NCBI GenBank assembly: GCA_024683935.1
Contig: JAIKXV010000073.1
Span: forward strand, 1 to 64,000
Direction: 5' to 3'
Length of the DNA stretch: 64,000 nt
From: Lachnospiraceae bacterium
GTDB lineage: Bacteria > Bacillota_A > Clostridia > Lachnospirales > Lachnospiraceae
Shown here: positions 25,736 through 33,535 of the stretch, in pieces
Numbering within the stretch: position 1 is the stretch's first letter
Layout of the letters: each line of letters opens with the position of its first letter
Program-made: the position numbers and the translations under genes
Notes under the pieces: generated by a model
Told to the model about the DNA's origin: nothing
Seen by the model: the letters and a program-made list of their open reading frames with translations, nothing else
The model's database searches: none

Positions 25736-26398
25736 ATGTCAGGATTTGATATTGCGATCGACGGGCCTGCGGGAGCAGGAAAGAGCACCATTGCGAAAAG
25801 GGTGGCAAAGGAAAAGAATATGATCTATGTGGATACCGGTGCGATGTACCGGGCCATGGCGCTTTTCATGCTTAGGGAAAATACCGACCTTAACGATACG
25901 GCCGCTATAGCCGCCAAATGCGGGAAGGCCGACATCACAATTAAGCATGAGAACGGCGTGCAGTGCGTATTCTTAAACGGCGAAAACGTAAATGACCTGA
26001 TAAGGACGGAGGAGGTGAGCGCTGCTGCTTCAAAGACCTCCGTTGTGCCGGAAGTCAGGAAAAAGCTGGTTTCCCTGCAGCAGGAGCTTGCGATAACCGA
26101 GAGCGTTGTAATGGACGGCAGGGATATAGGAACGAAGGTGCTGCCGAATGCCAGGCTGAAGATCTTTCTGACTGCCAGCACCCAGGTGAGAGCCAGAAGA
26201 AGATTTGACGAGCTCCTTGAAAGGGGCGAAAAGGCGGATCTTGCCGAGATAGAAGCGGATATAAAGGAGAGGGACAAGCGGGACATGACGAGAGCCGAGT
26301 CCCCTTTAGTGCAGGCTCCGGATTCCGTACTCCTCGATACTTCCGACATGAATATTGACCAGGTGGTGGAAAAAATCCTGTCTATGGTGAACTGGTAA
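25736..26398 (+). CDS. cmk: Cytidylate kinase
   Basis: Phosphorylates CMP and dCMP. 220 residues with the P-loop GPAGAGKST (9-17), YVDTGAMYRAMAL, VMDGRDIGTKVLPNA and KIFLTAS. A GGGAGG site precedes ATG 25736. ispH follows after two bases. Confidence 0.96.
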   Translation: MSGFDIAIDGPAGAGKSTIAKRVAKEKNMIYVDTGAMYRAMALFMLRENTDLNDTAAIAAKCGKADITIKHENGVQCVFLNGENVNDLIRTEEVSAAASKTSVVPEVRKKLVSLQQELAITESVVMDGRDIGTKVLPNARLKIFLTASTQVRARRRFDELLERGEKADLAEIEADIKERDKRDMTRAESPLVQAPDSVLLDTSDMNIDQVVEKILSMVNW

Positions 26399-26400
26399 GC

Positions 26401-27258
26401 ATGAAGACTGTTATAACCGCAGAATCCGCCGGGTTCTGCTTCGGAGTAAAAAGGGCCGTGGACACGGTCTATGAAGAGATAGAAAAGGGCGGAAAGATCT
26501 ACACCTACGGGGAGATCATCCATAACGAGGAAGTGGTGCGGGACCTTAATGAAAAGGGCATTACTGTCATAAACACCCTGGAAGAATTGGAAAGCCTTGA
26601 GGAAGGCACCGTGATCATCAGATCCCACGGCGTCTCAAAGACTGTTTACGATATCCTTGAAAAGAAGAAAAAGGTGAAGGTGGTGGACGCCACCTGTCCC
26701 TTTGTTTTAAAGATACACAAAATAGTCGCTGAAGAAAGCGCTGCGGGGAAAGAAATAATAATAATAGGCGACATGGATCACCCCGAGGTCCGGGGGATAA
26801 TCGGATTTTCGGAAAGTCCTGTAACGTGCATAAAAACTGAGGATGAGGCACATGCATACCGCTCGGACAGCGATAAACCAAAGTGTATAGTGGCTCAGAC
26901 CACCTTTAATTTGCATAAATTCAATAATATTGTTGAAATACTGAATAAAAAATGTTATGATGTCCATACTGTGAATACAATCTGCAATGCTACTGAGCAG
27001 AGGCAGACTGAAGCTTTAGAGATCGCATCCCGTGCGGATGCCATGATCGTGATAGGAGGTAGACACAGCTCCAACACGAGGAAGTTGTACGAGATCTGTT
27101 CCGAAAGATGTGCTGACACAAGGTTCATTCAGACGGTGGATGACTTGGATACTGACTCTCTTAAAGATGTAAACTGTGTGGGTATCACAGCTGGGGCGTC
27201 CACCCCGAATTATATTATTGAGGAGGTTCAAAAACATGTCAGAGGAACAGACTTTTGA
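26401..27258 (+). CDS. ispH: 4-hydroxy-3-methylbut-2-enyl diphosphate reductase
   Basis: Last enzyme of the MEP isoprenoid pathway, with a 4Fe-4S cluster. 285 residues; the three cluster cysteines are seen in GFCFGV (Cys13), VDATCPFV (Cys99) and NTICNATEQRQ (about 199). EIIHNEEVV, RSHGVSK and GASTPNYIIEEV are also typical. Many clostridia carry IspH fused to ribosomal protein S1. Here the genes are separate, but the rpsA start lies 23 bases inside ispH. Confidence 0.95.
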   Translation: MKTVITAESAGFCFGVKRAVDTVYEEIEKGGKIYTYGEIIHNEEVVRDLNEKGITVINTLEELESLEEGTVIIRSHGVSKTVYDILEKKKKVKVVDATCPFVLKIHKIVAEESAAGKEIIIIGDMDHPEVRGIIGFSESPVTCIKTEDEAHAYRSDSDKPKCIVAQTTFNLHKFNNIVEILNKKCYDVHTVNTICNATEQRQTEALEIASRADAMIVIGGRHSSNTRKLYEICSERCADTRFIQTVDDLDTDSLKDVNCVGITAGASTPNYIIEEVQKHVRGTDF

Positions 27259-28375
27259 ACAGTTATTTAATGAGTCGCTGGAACATGATTCAAACATCAG
27301 ACCGGGAGAAATTGTAAAGGGAAAAGTTATTACCGTTAAGCCTGACGAGATCGTACTGAATATCGGGGCTAAGGGAGACGGTATCATCACAAGGAGTGAG
27401 TACTCCAACGATAATTCCCTTGATCTCACCACTGTTGTCAATGAAGGCGACGAGATGGAGGCAAAGGTCCTTAAGGGTAAAGCCGGAGACGAGCAGGTTC
27501 TCCTTACCTACAAGAGACTGGCTGCTGACAGGGGAAATAAAAAGCTTGAAGAAGCTTTCAATAATAAAGAGGTGCTCACTGCCAAGGTTGTTAAGGTACT
27601 TGACGGTGGTCTTTCTGTTGTCTATGAGGGAGCAAGAGTATTCATTCCCGCATCCCTCGTTTCCGATACCTATGAAAAGGATCTGAACAAGTACAACGGG
27701 CAGGAGATCGAGTTCATGATCACCGAGTTCAACCCCAGGAGAAGAAGGGTTATCGGTGACAGAAAGTGCCTGCTGGTTTCCAGAATGGCCGAGAGACAGA
27801 AGGAGCTTTTAGAGAAGCTTCATGTCGGAGATATCATCGAGGGTCAGGTAAAGAATGTTACGGATTTCGGTGCATTCGTAGATCTCGGCGATATAGACGG
27901 TCTCCTTCATATTTCCGAAATGTCCTGGGGACATGTGGAGAGCCCGAAGAAGGTATTCAAGGTTGCAGAGACCTTAAGGGTATTCATCAAGGATATCCAG
28001 GGTACCAAGATCGCTCTTTCACTGAAGTTCCCGGATGAGAATCCCTGGATAGACGCAGCTGAGAAGTATGCTGTAGGGACCATCGTAAAGGGTAAGGTTG
28101 CCCGTATGACAGACTTCGGCGCATTCATCGAGCTGGAGCCCGGCATCGACGCTCTGCTTCACGTTTCCCAGATCTCAAGGGATCATGTAGAGAAGCCTTC
28201 CGACGTATTAAAGAGCGGACAGGAAGTTGAGGCAAAGGTCGTTGATTTCAACGAAGCAGACCACAAGATCTCACTTTCCATCAAGGCACTTTCCGGTCCT
28301 GTTGAGGACGAGGCTGAGGCTGCTCCTGCAGAGGGCGAAGCTCCCGCAGCAGAAGAGACCGGGGAAGAGGCATAA
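27236..28375 (+). CDS. rpsA: Ribosomal protein S1-like, four S1 domains
   Basis: 379 residues with four S1 RNA-binding repeats (about 17-90, 100-170, 190-258, 275-345). Repeats three and four show VTDFGAFVDLGDIDGLLHIS and MTDFGAFIELEPGIDALLHV. The tail is Ala/Glu-rich. It helps mRNA binding on the 30S subunit. AGGAGG at 27221-27226 and ATG 27236 are chosen over the upstream GTG; both lie in the 3' end of ispH, so the two genes are coupled. At 379 residues it is shorter than six-domain E. coli S1, as is usual in Firmicutes. Confidence 0.92.
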   Translation: MSEEQTFEQLFNESLEHDSNIRPGEIVKGKVITVKPDEIVLNIGAKGDGIITRSEYSNDNSLDLTTVVNEGDEMEAKVLKGKAGDEQVLLTYKRLAADRGNKKLEEAFNNKEVLTAKVVKVLDGGLSVVYEGARVFIPASLVSDTYEKDLNKYNGQEIEFMITEFNPRRRRVIGDRKCLLVSRMAERQKELLEKLHVGDIIEGQVKNVTDFGAFVDLGDIDGLLHISEMSWGHVESPKKVFKVAETLRVFIKDIQGTKIALSLKFPDENPWIDAAEKYAVGTIVKGKVARMTDFGAFIELEPGIDALLHVSQISRDHVEKPSDVLKSGQEVEAKVVDFNEADHKISLSIKALSGPVEDEAEAAPAEGEAPAAEETGEEA

Positions 28376-28420
28376 AGAGCCGATCCCTACGGGAAATACT
28401 TAAAATATAAGGGGGACAAT

Positions 28421-29200
28421 ATGGTTTCCGGTGATTACGAACAGTTCAAGAAATCCATTTTTGCTCTTACAAAAATAGATCTTTCCGCATACAAGGAAAA
28501 GCAGATGAGAAGGCGTATCGATACGCTTATCGAGAGGAATAAGTTCAAGGACTATGCCTCATACGCCGATGGGTTGAAGAAGGACACGAATCTTTTTGAT
28601 GAGTTTGTAAACTACATCACGATAAATGTTTCGGAGTTCTACCGCAATCCCGATCAATGGGAACTGATGGATAAGGAATTCATTCCCGAGCTTATCAGAA
28701 AATTCGGAAAGAATCTGAAGATATGGAGCGCTGCATGCTCCACCGGAGATGAGCCCTATTCACTTGTGATGGCTTTTTCAAAGCATCTCCCTCTTAATCA
28801 GATAAAGATCAACGCCACCGACCTGGATAAGACGGTTATGGCGAAGGCCAAGGTCGGGCTTTATAATTCAAAGTCCCTGGCCGGAGTTCCTGCGGAGTTG
28901 AAGTCCAAGTACTTTGACAAGGTGGGTCCCTCCTTCCAGATACATGATGAAATAAAGAGGCAGGTGGAGTTCAAGGAGCACAATCTCCTGAAGGACACAT
29001 ATCCCACCCAGCAGGATCTCATCGTATGCAGGAATGTGCTGATCTATTTCACTGAGGAAGCTAAGGACGAAGTGTTCAGAAAGTTCGCAGCTTCACTGAA
29101 GAAGGGCGGTATCCTCTTCATCGGAAGCACCGAGCAGATCATGAATTATAAGGAAATGGGCTACGAGAGAAGAAATTCATTCTTCTATGAGAAAGCCTGA
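28421..29200 (+). CDS. cheR: CheR chemotaxis receptor methyltransferase
   Basis: Methylates glutamates of chemoreceptors with SAM. 259 residues: the helical N-terminal domain (1-75, with YKEKQMRRRIDTLIERN) and the SAM domain with NVSEFYRNPDQW, WSAACSTGDEPYSLVM, NATDLDKTVMAKA and DLIVCRNVLIYF. Other chemotaxis genes are not adjacent; CheX and a response regulator lie about 16 kb away. The third copy of the hairpin repeat starts right behind it. Confidence 0.95.
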   Translation: MVSGDYEQFKKSIFALTKIDLSAYKEKQMRRRIDTLIERNKFKDYASYADGLKKDTNLFDEFVNYITINVSEFYRNPDQWELMDKEFIPELIRKFGKNLKIWSAACSTGDEPYSLVMAFSKHLPLNQIKINATDLDKTVMAKAKVGLYNSKSLAGVPAELKSKYFDKVGPSFQIHDEIKRQVEFKEHNLLKDTYPTQQDLIVCRNVLIYFTEEAKDEVFRKFAASLKKGGILFIGSTEQIMNYKEMGYERRNSFFYEKA

Positions 29201-29205
29201 CCGGA

Positions 29206-29304
29206 GAGTTTCGCATCAAGCGAAACTCGTAGGGACCTGGCACGTTTCTTTTAAGAAACGTGTCCCGAAGGGATTGCATGAGGGCTTCAGGCCCGAATGC
29301 AACC
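29206..29304. repeat. Three-hairpin intergenic repeat, copy 3
   Basis: Hairpin 1 GAGTTTCGC/GCGAAACTC (29206-29228); hairpin 2 CACGTTTCTT/AAGAAACGTG (29241-29262); mini-stem CCC-GAA-GGG; hairpin 3 TTGCAT-GA-GGGC-TTCAG, then GCCC-GA-ATGCAA (29274-29302). Linkers GTAGGGACCTGG and GTAGCGACCTGG are nearly the same in copies 3 and 1, while the stems co-vary. Confidence 0.85.
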
Positions 29305-29364
29305 GCTAAAATTCAGTAAATATGACTCGAACATAACCCGCTGAAAGTCAGACACTTAAATGTT

Positions 29365-30507
29365 TTATCTGAAACATTTCCCCAGCACCTGAAGAAGATA
29401 TTCTTCAAGTGCCGGGGATTTTTTTATGTCCTCGGAATAGAGGATGTATTCCGTCTTACTCTTATAGTCCTGCCTGTAAACAGTGCCGTCAGGGAAAGAA
29501 AAGCCCTCGGGCAGGGGCAGGAAAAGCCCCTTTGTTTTAATATAGCAGTTGGATGCCTTGGCCTTTTCCGTTTCGGCCGTGGTCATTATGGACGCTATTT
29601 CTTTAAGCACAGCCTTATCCTCTGAGGGAATGTAGCAGTAGTCCTTATAATTCTCAAAGAAATGCTTTAATTCACCCTGAGTTAAGGGGATTCTGAGAAC
29701 TCCCTCATTATCAAAGGTTTCAAGGAAGAGCCTGTAATTATGGAAAAGCCGCGGCTTCGGTACGGAGACCGGAAGGGTAAAGCTGATCATAAGCTCAGAG
29801 TTTTCTTCCCCGTCAAAACCCCTATGGCTTTCAACATCAATGCTCTTAATATCAAAGCTGCCGGGAGCCGGATCGGAGGCTCTCTTAAAAATCTCCGGAT
29901 AGGAGAGGACAGGAAGGATTTCCGCCATGCCGAGCACATCATCCCTGTTATGGGTGATAAGGAGGTCGTAGAGAGCGGGATCCTTTGTGATCACATATTC
30001 CTTATAGACATCTATCAGCTCTTTTCCGCTGTACCTATCCTCCCGCTTTATATCCAGCATTTTTTCTATTGATTTCTGGTCTAAATGGCTGAGTCCGAAG
30101 GAACGCCTGCAGGGGCGGAGCTCCGCATAAATATCGATGTCTGTGCCGTTTTGCAGGGCTTCCGGGATCTTAAGGCCATGGATCTCATAGCGCTTCCGAA
30201 GAAAAGGAAGGTCAAAGTGCCTGCCGTTAAATGTTATGGCCCTAAAATCCGTATTTTCCAGTATTTTGAAGAGTTCATTCAGGATAAGGGATTCTTCCGA
30301 AGGATCTTCGGAAAAAAGGAGGCTCAGGCGGTAACTACGGACCGGATCCTTGTACTCAGGATAGAGAAGTCCTATAAGATAAACAGAACAGATGTCTTTT
30401 TTCAGCCCTGTGGTCTCTATATCGAGGAAAATTCCCTTCCCCTCCGTCAGTTTTTCATAGTATGATTTATTGGAAATACTGCATAAAAGATTGTCATTTT
30501 TTTTCAT
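29365..30507 (-). CDS. YprB-like RNase H-fold exonuclease
   Basis: 380 residues. The RNase_H_2 type fold is marked by GIFLDIETTGLKKDICSVYL (DEDD-type first motif), FRAITFNGRHFDLPFLR, LSHLDQKSIEKML and LITHNRDDVLGMAEI. Members are predicted 3'-5' exonucleases; the substrate is unknown. The C-terminal 150 residues are family-specific. The start (30505-30507) lies 7 bases after a minus-strand TATAAT and no ribosome site is present, so a leaderless mRNA is predicted. It is divergent from the rnf operon. Confidence 0.82.
   Translation of the reverse strand: MKKNDNLLCSISNKSYYEKLTEGKGIFLDIETTGLKKDICSVYLIGLLYPEYKDPVRSYRLSLLFSEDPSEESLILNELFKILENTDFRAITFNGRHFDLPFLRKRYEIHGLKIPEALQNGTDIDIYAELRPCRRSFGLSHLDQKSIEKMLDIKREDRYSGKELIDVYKEYVITKDPALYDLLITHNRDDVLGMAEILPVLSYPEIFKRASDPAPGSFDIKSIDVESHRGFDGEENSELMISFTLPVSVPKPRLFHNYRLFLETFDNEGVLRIPLTQGELKHFFENYKDYCYIPSEDKAVLKEIASIMTTAETEKAKASNCYIKTKGLFLPLPEGFSFPDGTVYRQDYKSKTEYILYSEDIKKSPALEEYLLQVLGKCFR
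29380..29425 (+). terminator. Terminator for cheR inside the 3' end of the convergent gene
   Basis: A 17-bp stem with two A-C mismatches (CCCCAGCACCTGAAGAA with TTCTTCAAGTGCCGGGG) is followed by ATTTTTTTA. It acts on the plus strand, yet it lies within the last codons of the minus-strand yprB-like gene. Confidence 0.8.
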
Positions 30508-30519
30508 ATTTGCTATTAT
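30491..30519 (+). promoter_or_regulatory. rnf operon promoter
   Basis: TTGTCA (30491-30496), 17 bases, TATTAT (30514-30519). It overlaps the first codons of the divergent gene and shares its -10 position with the opposite promoter. Confidence 0.65.
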
Positions 30520-30543
30520 ATCTTAATGAAAATCTAATGTCAT
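30515..30543 (-). promoter_or_regulatory. yprB-like gene promoter (minus strand)
   Basis: On the minus strand ATGACA (30538-30543), 17 bases, then a perfect TATAAT (30515-30520), seven bases before the start codon. Its -35 lies in the palindrome at 30536-30556. Confidence 0.6.
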
Positions 30544-30556
30544 CTCCGATGACATT
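30536..30556. promoter_or_regulatory. Perfect inverted repeat between the divergent rnf and yprB starts
   Basis: AATGTCATC-TCC-GATGACATT: nine-base arms with a three-base centre. It is in the rnf leader and covers the -35 of the opposite promoter. It could be an operator or an mRNA hairpin. Confidence 0.55.
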
Positions 30557-30588
30557 GATAAAAATCTTTAGGAAGGAAAGGAAAAAGG

Positions 30589-31995
30589 ATGTCACAGTTT
30601 GGACCCAGGTTTACCTTTGACGGCGGCATACATCCGGGAGACCGGAATAATAAAGACATTTCAAAGGATAAACCTATTAAAGATGTGCTTCCGAAGGGAG
30701 ATCTTGTATATCCCGTTTCCCAGCATATCGGGGCTCCTGCCAAGCCTGTGGTACAGGCCGGAGATCATGTAAAGGCAGGACAGCTCATTGCTGAGGCCGG
30801 AGGCTTTGTCTCCGCCAACATTTACGCCACCGTAAGCGGTACGGTGAAGGCTGTTGAGAAACACAGGGTGCCCGTAGGAGACATGGTTTTATCCATCATT
30901 GTCGAAAATGACGGTCTCTATGAGGAAGTGGAGTATCCCGAGGCCAAGCCTCTGGATCAGATCAGCAAGGAAGAGATCATTGCTGCGGTTAAGAATGCCG
31001 GAATAGTCGGAATGGGAGGCGCGGGCTTCCCGACCCATGTAAAGCTCTCTCCGAAAGACCCTGCAAAGATAGATTATGTTATAGCTAACTGCGCAGAGTG
31101 CGAACCCTATCTTACCTCGGATTACAGGCGTATGATCGAAAATCCCGAGCTTGTGATCGGAGGCATGAAGTGCGTGCTGAAGCTCTTTGATAACGCAAAA
31201 GGTGTGATCGCCATTGAGGACAATAAGCCCGATGCAATAGAGCTTCTTACCAAGCTCACAAAGGATGAGCCGCGTATCGACGTATACGCCCTGAAGACCA
31301 AGTATCCCCAGGGTTCTGAGCGTCATATCATATACGCATGCACGGGAAGAGCCATAAACTCAAAGATGCTTCCTGCGGATGCCGGCTGTATCGTTGACAA
31401 CTGCGATACTTTAGTAGCCATTAATGAAGCGGTCACCAGGAATATCCCTCTTATGTACAGGATAGTTACCGTTACCGGTGACGCCATACAGGATCCCAGG
31501 AACTTTAAGGTTCGCTGCGGAACCAATTACAAAGAGCTTATCGAGGAAGCCGGCGGTTTTGTTACCGAGCCCGAGTGCATCATATCCGGCGGACCGATGA
31601 TGGGCTTCTCCTTATTTGATCTGGATGTGCCGGTTACGAAGACCAGCTCCGCTCTCCTCTGCTTAAAGGAGGATCAGGCTGCAAGGGCTGTGGAGAGTGC
31701 CTGCATAAACTGCGGCAGATGCGTATCTGCCTGCCCCGAGAAGCTGATCCCCAGCATTCTCGCCACATATTCAGAGCATGAGGATTATGACGCCTTTAAT
31801 AACCTTTTCGGTAAGGAATGCATAGAGTGCGGTTCCTGCTCCTATGTCTGCCCTGCTAAGAGACAGCTCGCCCAGTCCATTAAGTCCATGAAGAAGCTTT
31901 CAATGGGTCGTGACAGGGCAATGGCTGCTGCGGCAAAGGCCAAGGCCGAAGAGGAAGCCAGGAAAAATGAAGAAAAGAAGGGTGGTGAGGAGTAA
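30589..31995 (+). CDS. rnfC: Rnf electron transport complex subunit C
   Basis: NADH-binding subunit of the ferredoxin:NAD+ oxidoreductase. 468 residues: an N-terminal barrel-sandwich domain (FDGGIHPGDRNNKD), the NADH/FMN region (GIVGMGGAGFPTHVKL, NCAECEPYLTSDYR), a SLBB-like part, and two 4Fe-4S motifs (CINCGRCVSACPEKL and CIECGSCSYVCPAKR). The tail is Ala/Lys/Glu-rich. AGGAAGGAAAGG precedes the start. The stop shares one base with the rnfD start. Confidence 0.96.
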   Translation: MSQFGPRFTFDGGIHPGDRNNKDISKDKPIKDVLPKGDLVYPVSQHIGAPAKPVVQAGDHVKAGQLIAEAGGFVSANIYATVSGTVKAVEKHRVPVGDMVLSIIVENDGLYEEVEYPEAKPLDQISKEEIIAAVKNAGIVGMGGAGFPTHVKLSPKDPAKIDYVIANCAECEPYLTSDYRRMIENPELVIGGMKCVLKLFDNAKGVIAIEDNKPDAIELLTKLTKDEPRIDVYALKTKYPQGSERHIIYACTGRAINSKMLPADAGCIVDNCDTLVAINEAVTRNIPLMYRIVTVTGDAIQDPRNFKVRCGTNYKELIEEAGGFVTEPECIISGGPMMGFSLFDLDVPVTKTSSALLCLKEDQAARAVESACINCGRCVSACPEKLIPSILATYSEHEDYDAFNNLFGKECIECGSCSYVCPAKRQLAQSIKSMKKLSMGRDRAMAAAAKAKAEEEARKNEEKKGGEE

Positions 31996-32948
31996 TGGCA
32001 GAAGATAAAAAGCTTATGAGTGTTACTTCCAATCCCCACATCAGGGATAACTGCACTACCCGGATGATAATGCTCCATGTGATAATCGCCCTTATGCCTG
32101 CGACCATTTTCGGTATCTGGCATTTCGGGGCTTATACCATCGCAGTGATACTGGTTACGGTTGTATCTGCAATGTTCTTTGAATGGCTTTATGAGAAGCT
32201 GATGCACCTTCCGAACACCGTGGGAGACGGTTCTGCGGCGCTTACCGGACTGCTGCTCGCTCTTAATATGCCACCCAGGATCCCCCTCTGGATCTGCGTG
32301 CTGGGATCCCTCGTGGCGATAGTTCTCGTTAAGCAGCTTTTCGGAGGATTAGGTCAGAACTTTATGAACCCGGCTCTCGGAGCCAGGTGCTTCCTTGTCA
32401 TATCCTTTGCAAAGTATATGACGGATTTCTCCTACGATACCTTTACAGGTGCCACAAGGCTTGCCCAGCTGAAGAGCGGTGAGCTCGTAAATACCTTCGA
32501 CATGGTTGTGGGTAATGAGATGGGTACCATCGGTGAGGTTTCGGTGCTGGCCATAGTTATCGGTGCCTGCTACCTTATCCTTCTCGGTATCATAGATCTT
32601 ACGATCCCCGGTACCTATATAGTGACCTTCGTGATCTTCTGGTGCATATTCGGCGGACACGGACTGGATCCCTATTACATCACCGGACAGCTTGCAGGAG
32701 GCGGACTGATGCTCGGTGCCTTCTTCATGGCTACAGACTATGTATCAAGCCCCATCACCACAAAGGGACGGATCATATTCGGCGTGATACTTGGTATACT
32801 CACAGGAGTATTCAGGGTATTTGCATCCGGCGCAGAGGGAGTTTCCTATGCGATCATCATTTCGAACCTTCTCGTTCCTCTTATCGAGAGATGGACGGTT
32901 CCCAAGTGCTTCGGCTATGTGAAGCCTGAGAAAGGGGGCAAGGCATGA
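31995..32948 (+). CDS. rnfD: Rnf complex subunit D
   Basis: Membrane subunit, 317 residues, with about nine to ten helices. The covalent FMN site is DTFTGATR (Thr154), matching the ApbE target pattern D-x-x-[ST]-x-A-T. It resembles NqrB. Ion translocation is thought to involve this subunit. Overlaps at both ends (TAATG upstream, ATGA downstream) support one operon. Confidence 0.95.
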   Translation: MAEDKKLMSVTSNPHIRDNCTTRMIMLHVIIALMPATIFGIWHFGAYTIAVILVTVVSAMFFEWLYEKLMHLPNTVGDGSAALTGLLLALNMPPRIPLWICVLGSLVAIVLVKQLFGGLGQNFMNPALGARCFLVISFAKYMTDFSYDTFTGATRLAQLKSGELVNTFDMVVGNEMGTIGEVSVLAIVIGACYLILLGIIDLTIPGTYIVTFVIFWCIFGGHGLDPYYITGQLAGGGLMLGAFFMATDYVSSPITTKGRIIFGVILGILTGVFRVFASGAEGVSYAIIISNLLVPLIERWTVPKCFGYVKPEKGGKA

Positions 32949-33535
32949 GTAAAGAGATCAGAAATACCCTGCTTATGACACTGTTTGCCCTTGTATTCGG
33001 GCTGGTTCTCGGTGTTGTTCACGAGATAACGGCGGGTCCCATTGAAGCCCAGAAGGAAAAGGCACTTAAGGAAGCATATCAGGCTGTTATACCTGATGCT
33101 GACGAATTCAATGATATCGGCGTTACCCCCGAGGGTGCTGCCGAGGTACTGGCCGGCGGCGATTATAATGCGGACATCACTTCGGTGCTGGAAGCTGTTG
33201 ACGACGACATGGCAGTAGGTTATGTGATCAACGTGGTCAGCCACGGCGGATACGGCGGAGATATCGCATTCTCCATGGGTGTGGACGAAGCAGGATCCAT
33301 ACTCGGCATATCCATCACATCCATAGCGGAGACGCCCGGACTCGGAATGAGAGCCCAGAGTGATCCCGAATGGCTTCCCCAGTTCTATGGGAATGAGCCC
33401 GGAACCACATTCACCCTCGGTGAAAATGTGGATTCCATCACAAGCGCCACATTTACTTCACGCTGTATCACCAGAGGAGTGAATGCGGGACTTGCTTATG
33501 TTGATTATGTATTGGGAGGTGGAGAGATCAAATGA
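32945..33535 (+). CDS. rnfG: Rnf complex subunit G
   Basis: 196 residues with one N-terminal membrane helix (about 8-30) and an outside FMN-binding domain. The flavinylation motif is DSITSAT (Thr169), which fits D-x-x-[ST]-x-A-T although Ser replaces the usual Gly. GYGGDIAFSMGVDEAGSILG and ETPGLGMRA are typical. The ApbE protein at the end of the operon should attach the flavin. It overlaps rnfE by four bases. Confidence 0.94.
   Translation: MSKEIRNTLLMTLFALVFGLVLGVVHEITAGPIEAQKEKALKEAYQAVIPDADEFNDIGVTPEGAAEVLAGGDYNADITSVLEAVDDDMAVGYVINVVSHGGYGGDIAFSMGVDEAGSILGISITSIAETPGLGMRAQSDPEWLPQFYGNEPGTTFTLGENVDSITSATFTSRCITRGVNAGLAYVDYVLGGGEIK

Noticed and set aside
25825..26628. Minus-strand frame of 267 codons across cmk and ispH
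   Set aside because: It spans two clear core genes and their junction. It is a shadow frame.
27176..27235. Upstream GTG start for rpsA that would overlap ispH more deeply
   Set aside because: AGGAGG at 27221-27226 and the family N-terminus support ATG 27236. The extension is ispH sequence in another frame.
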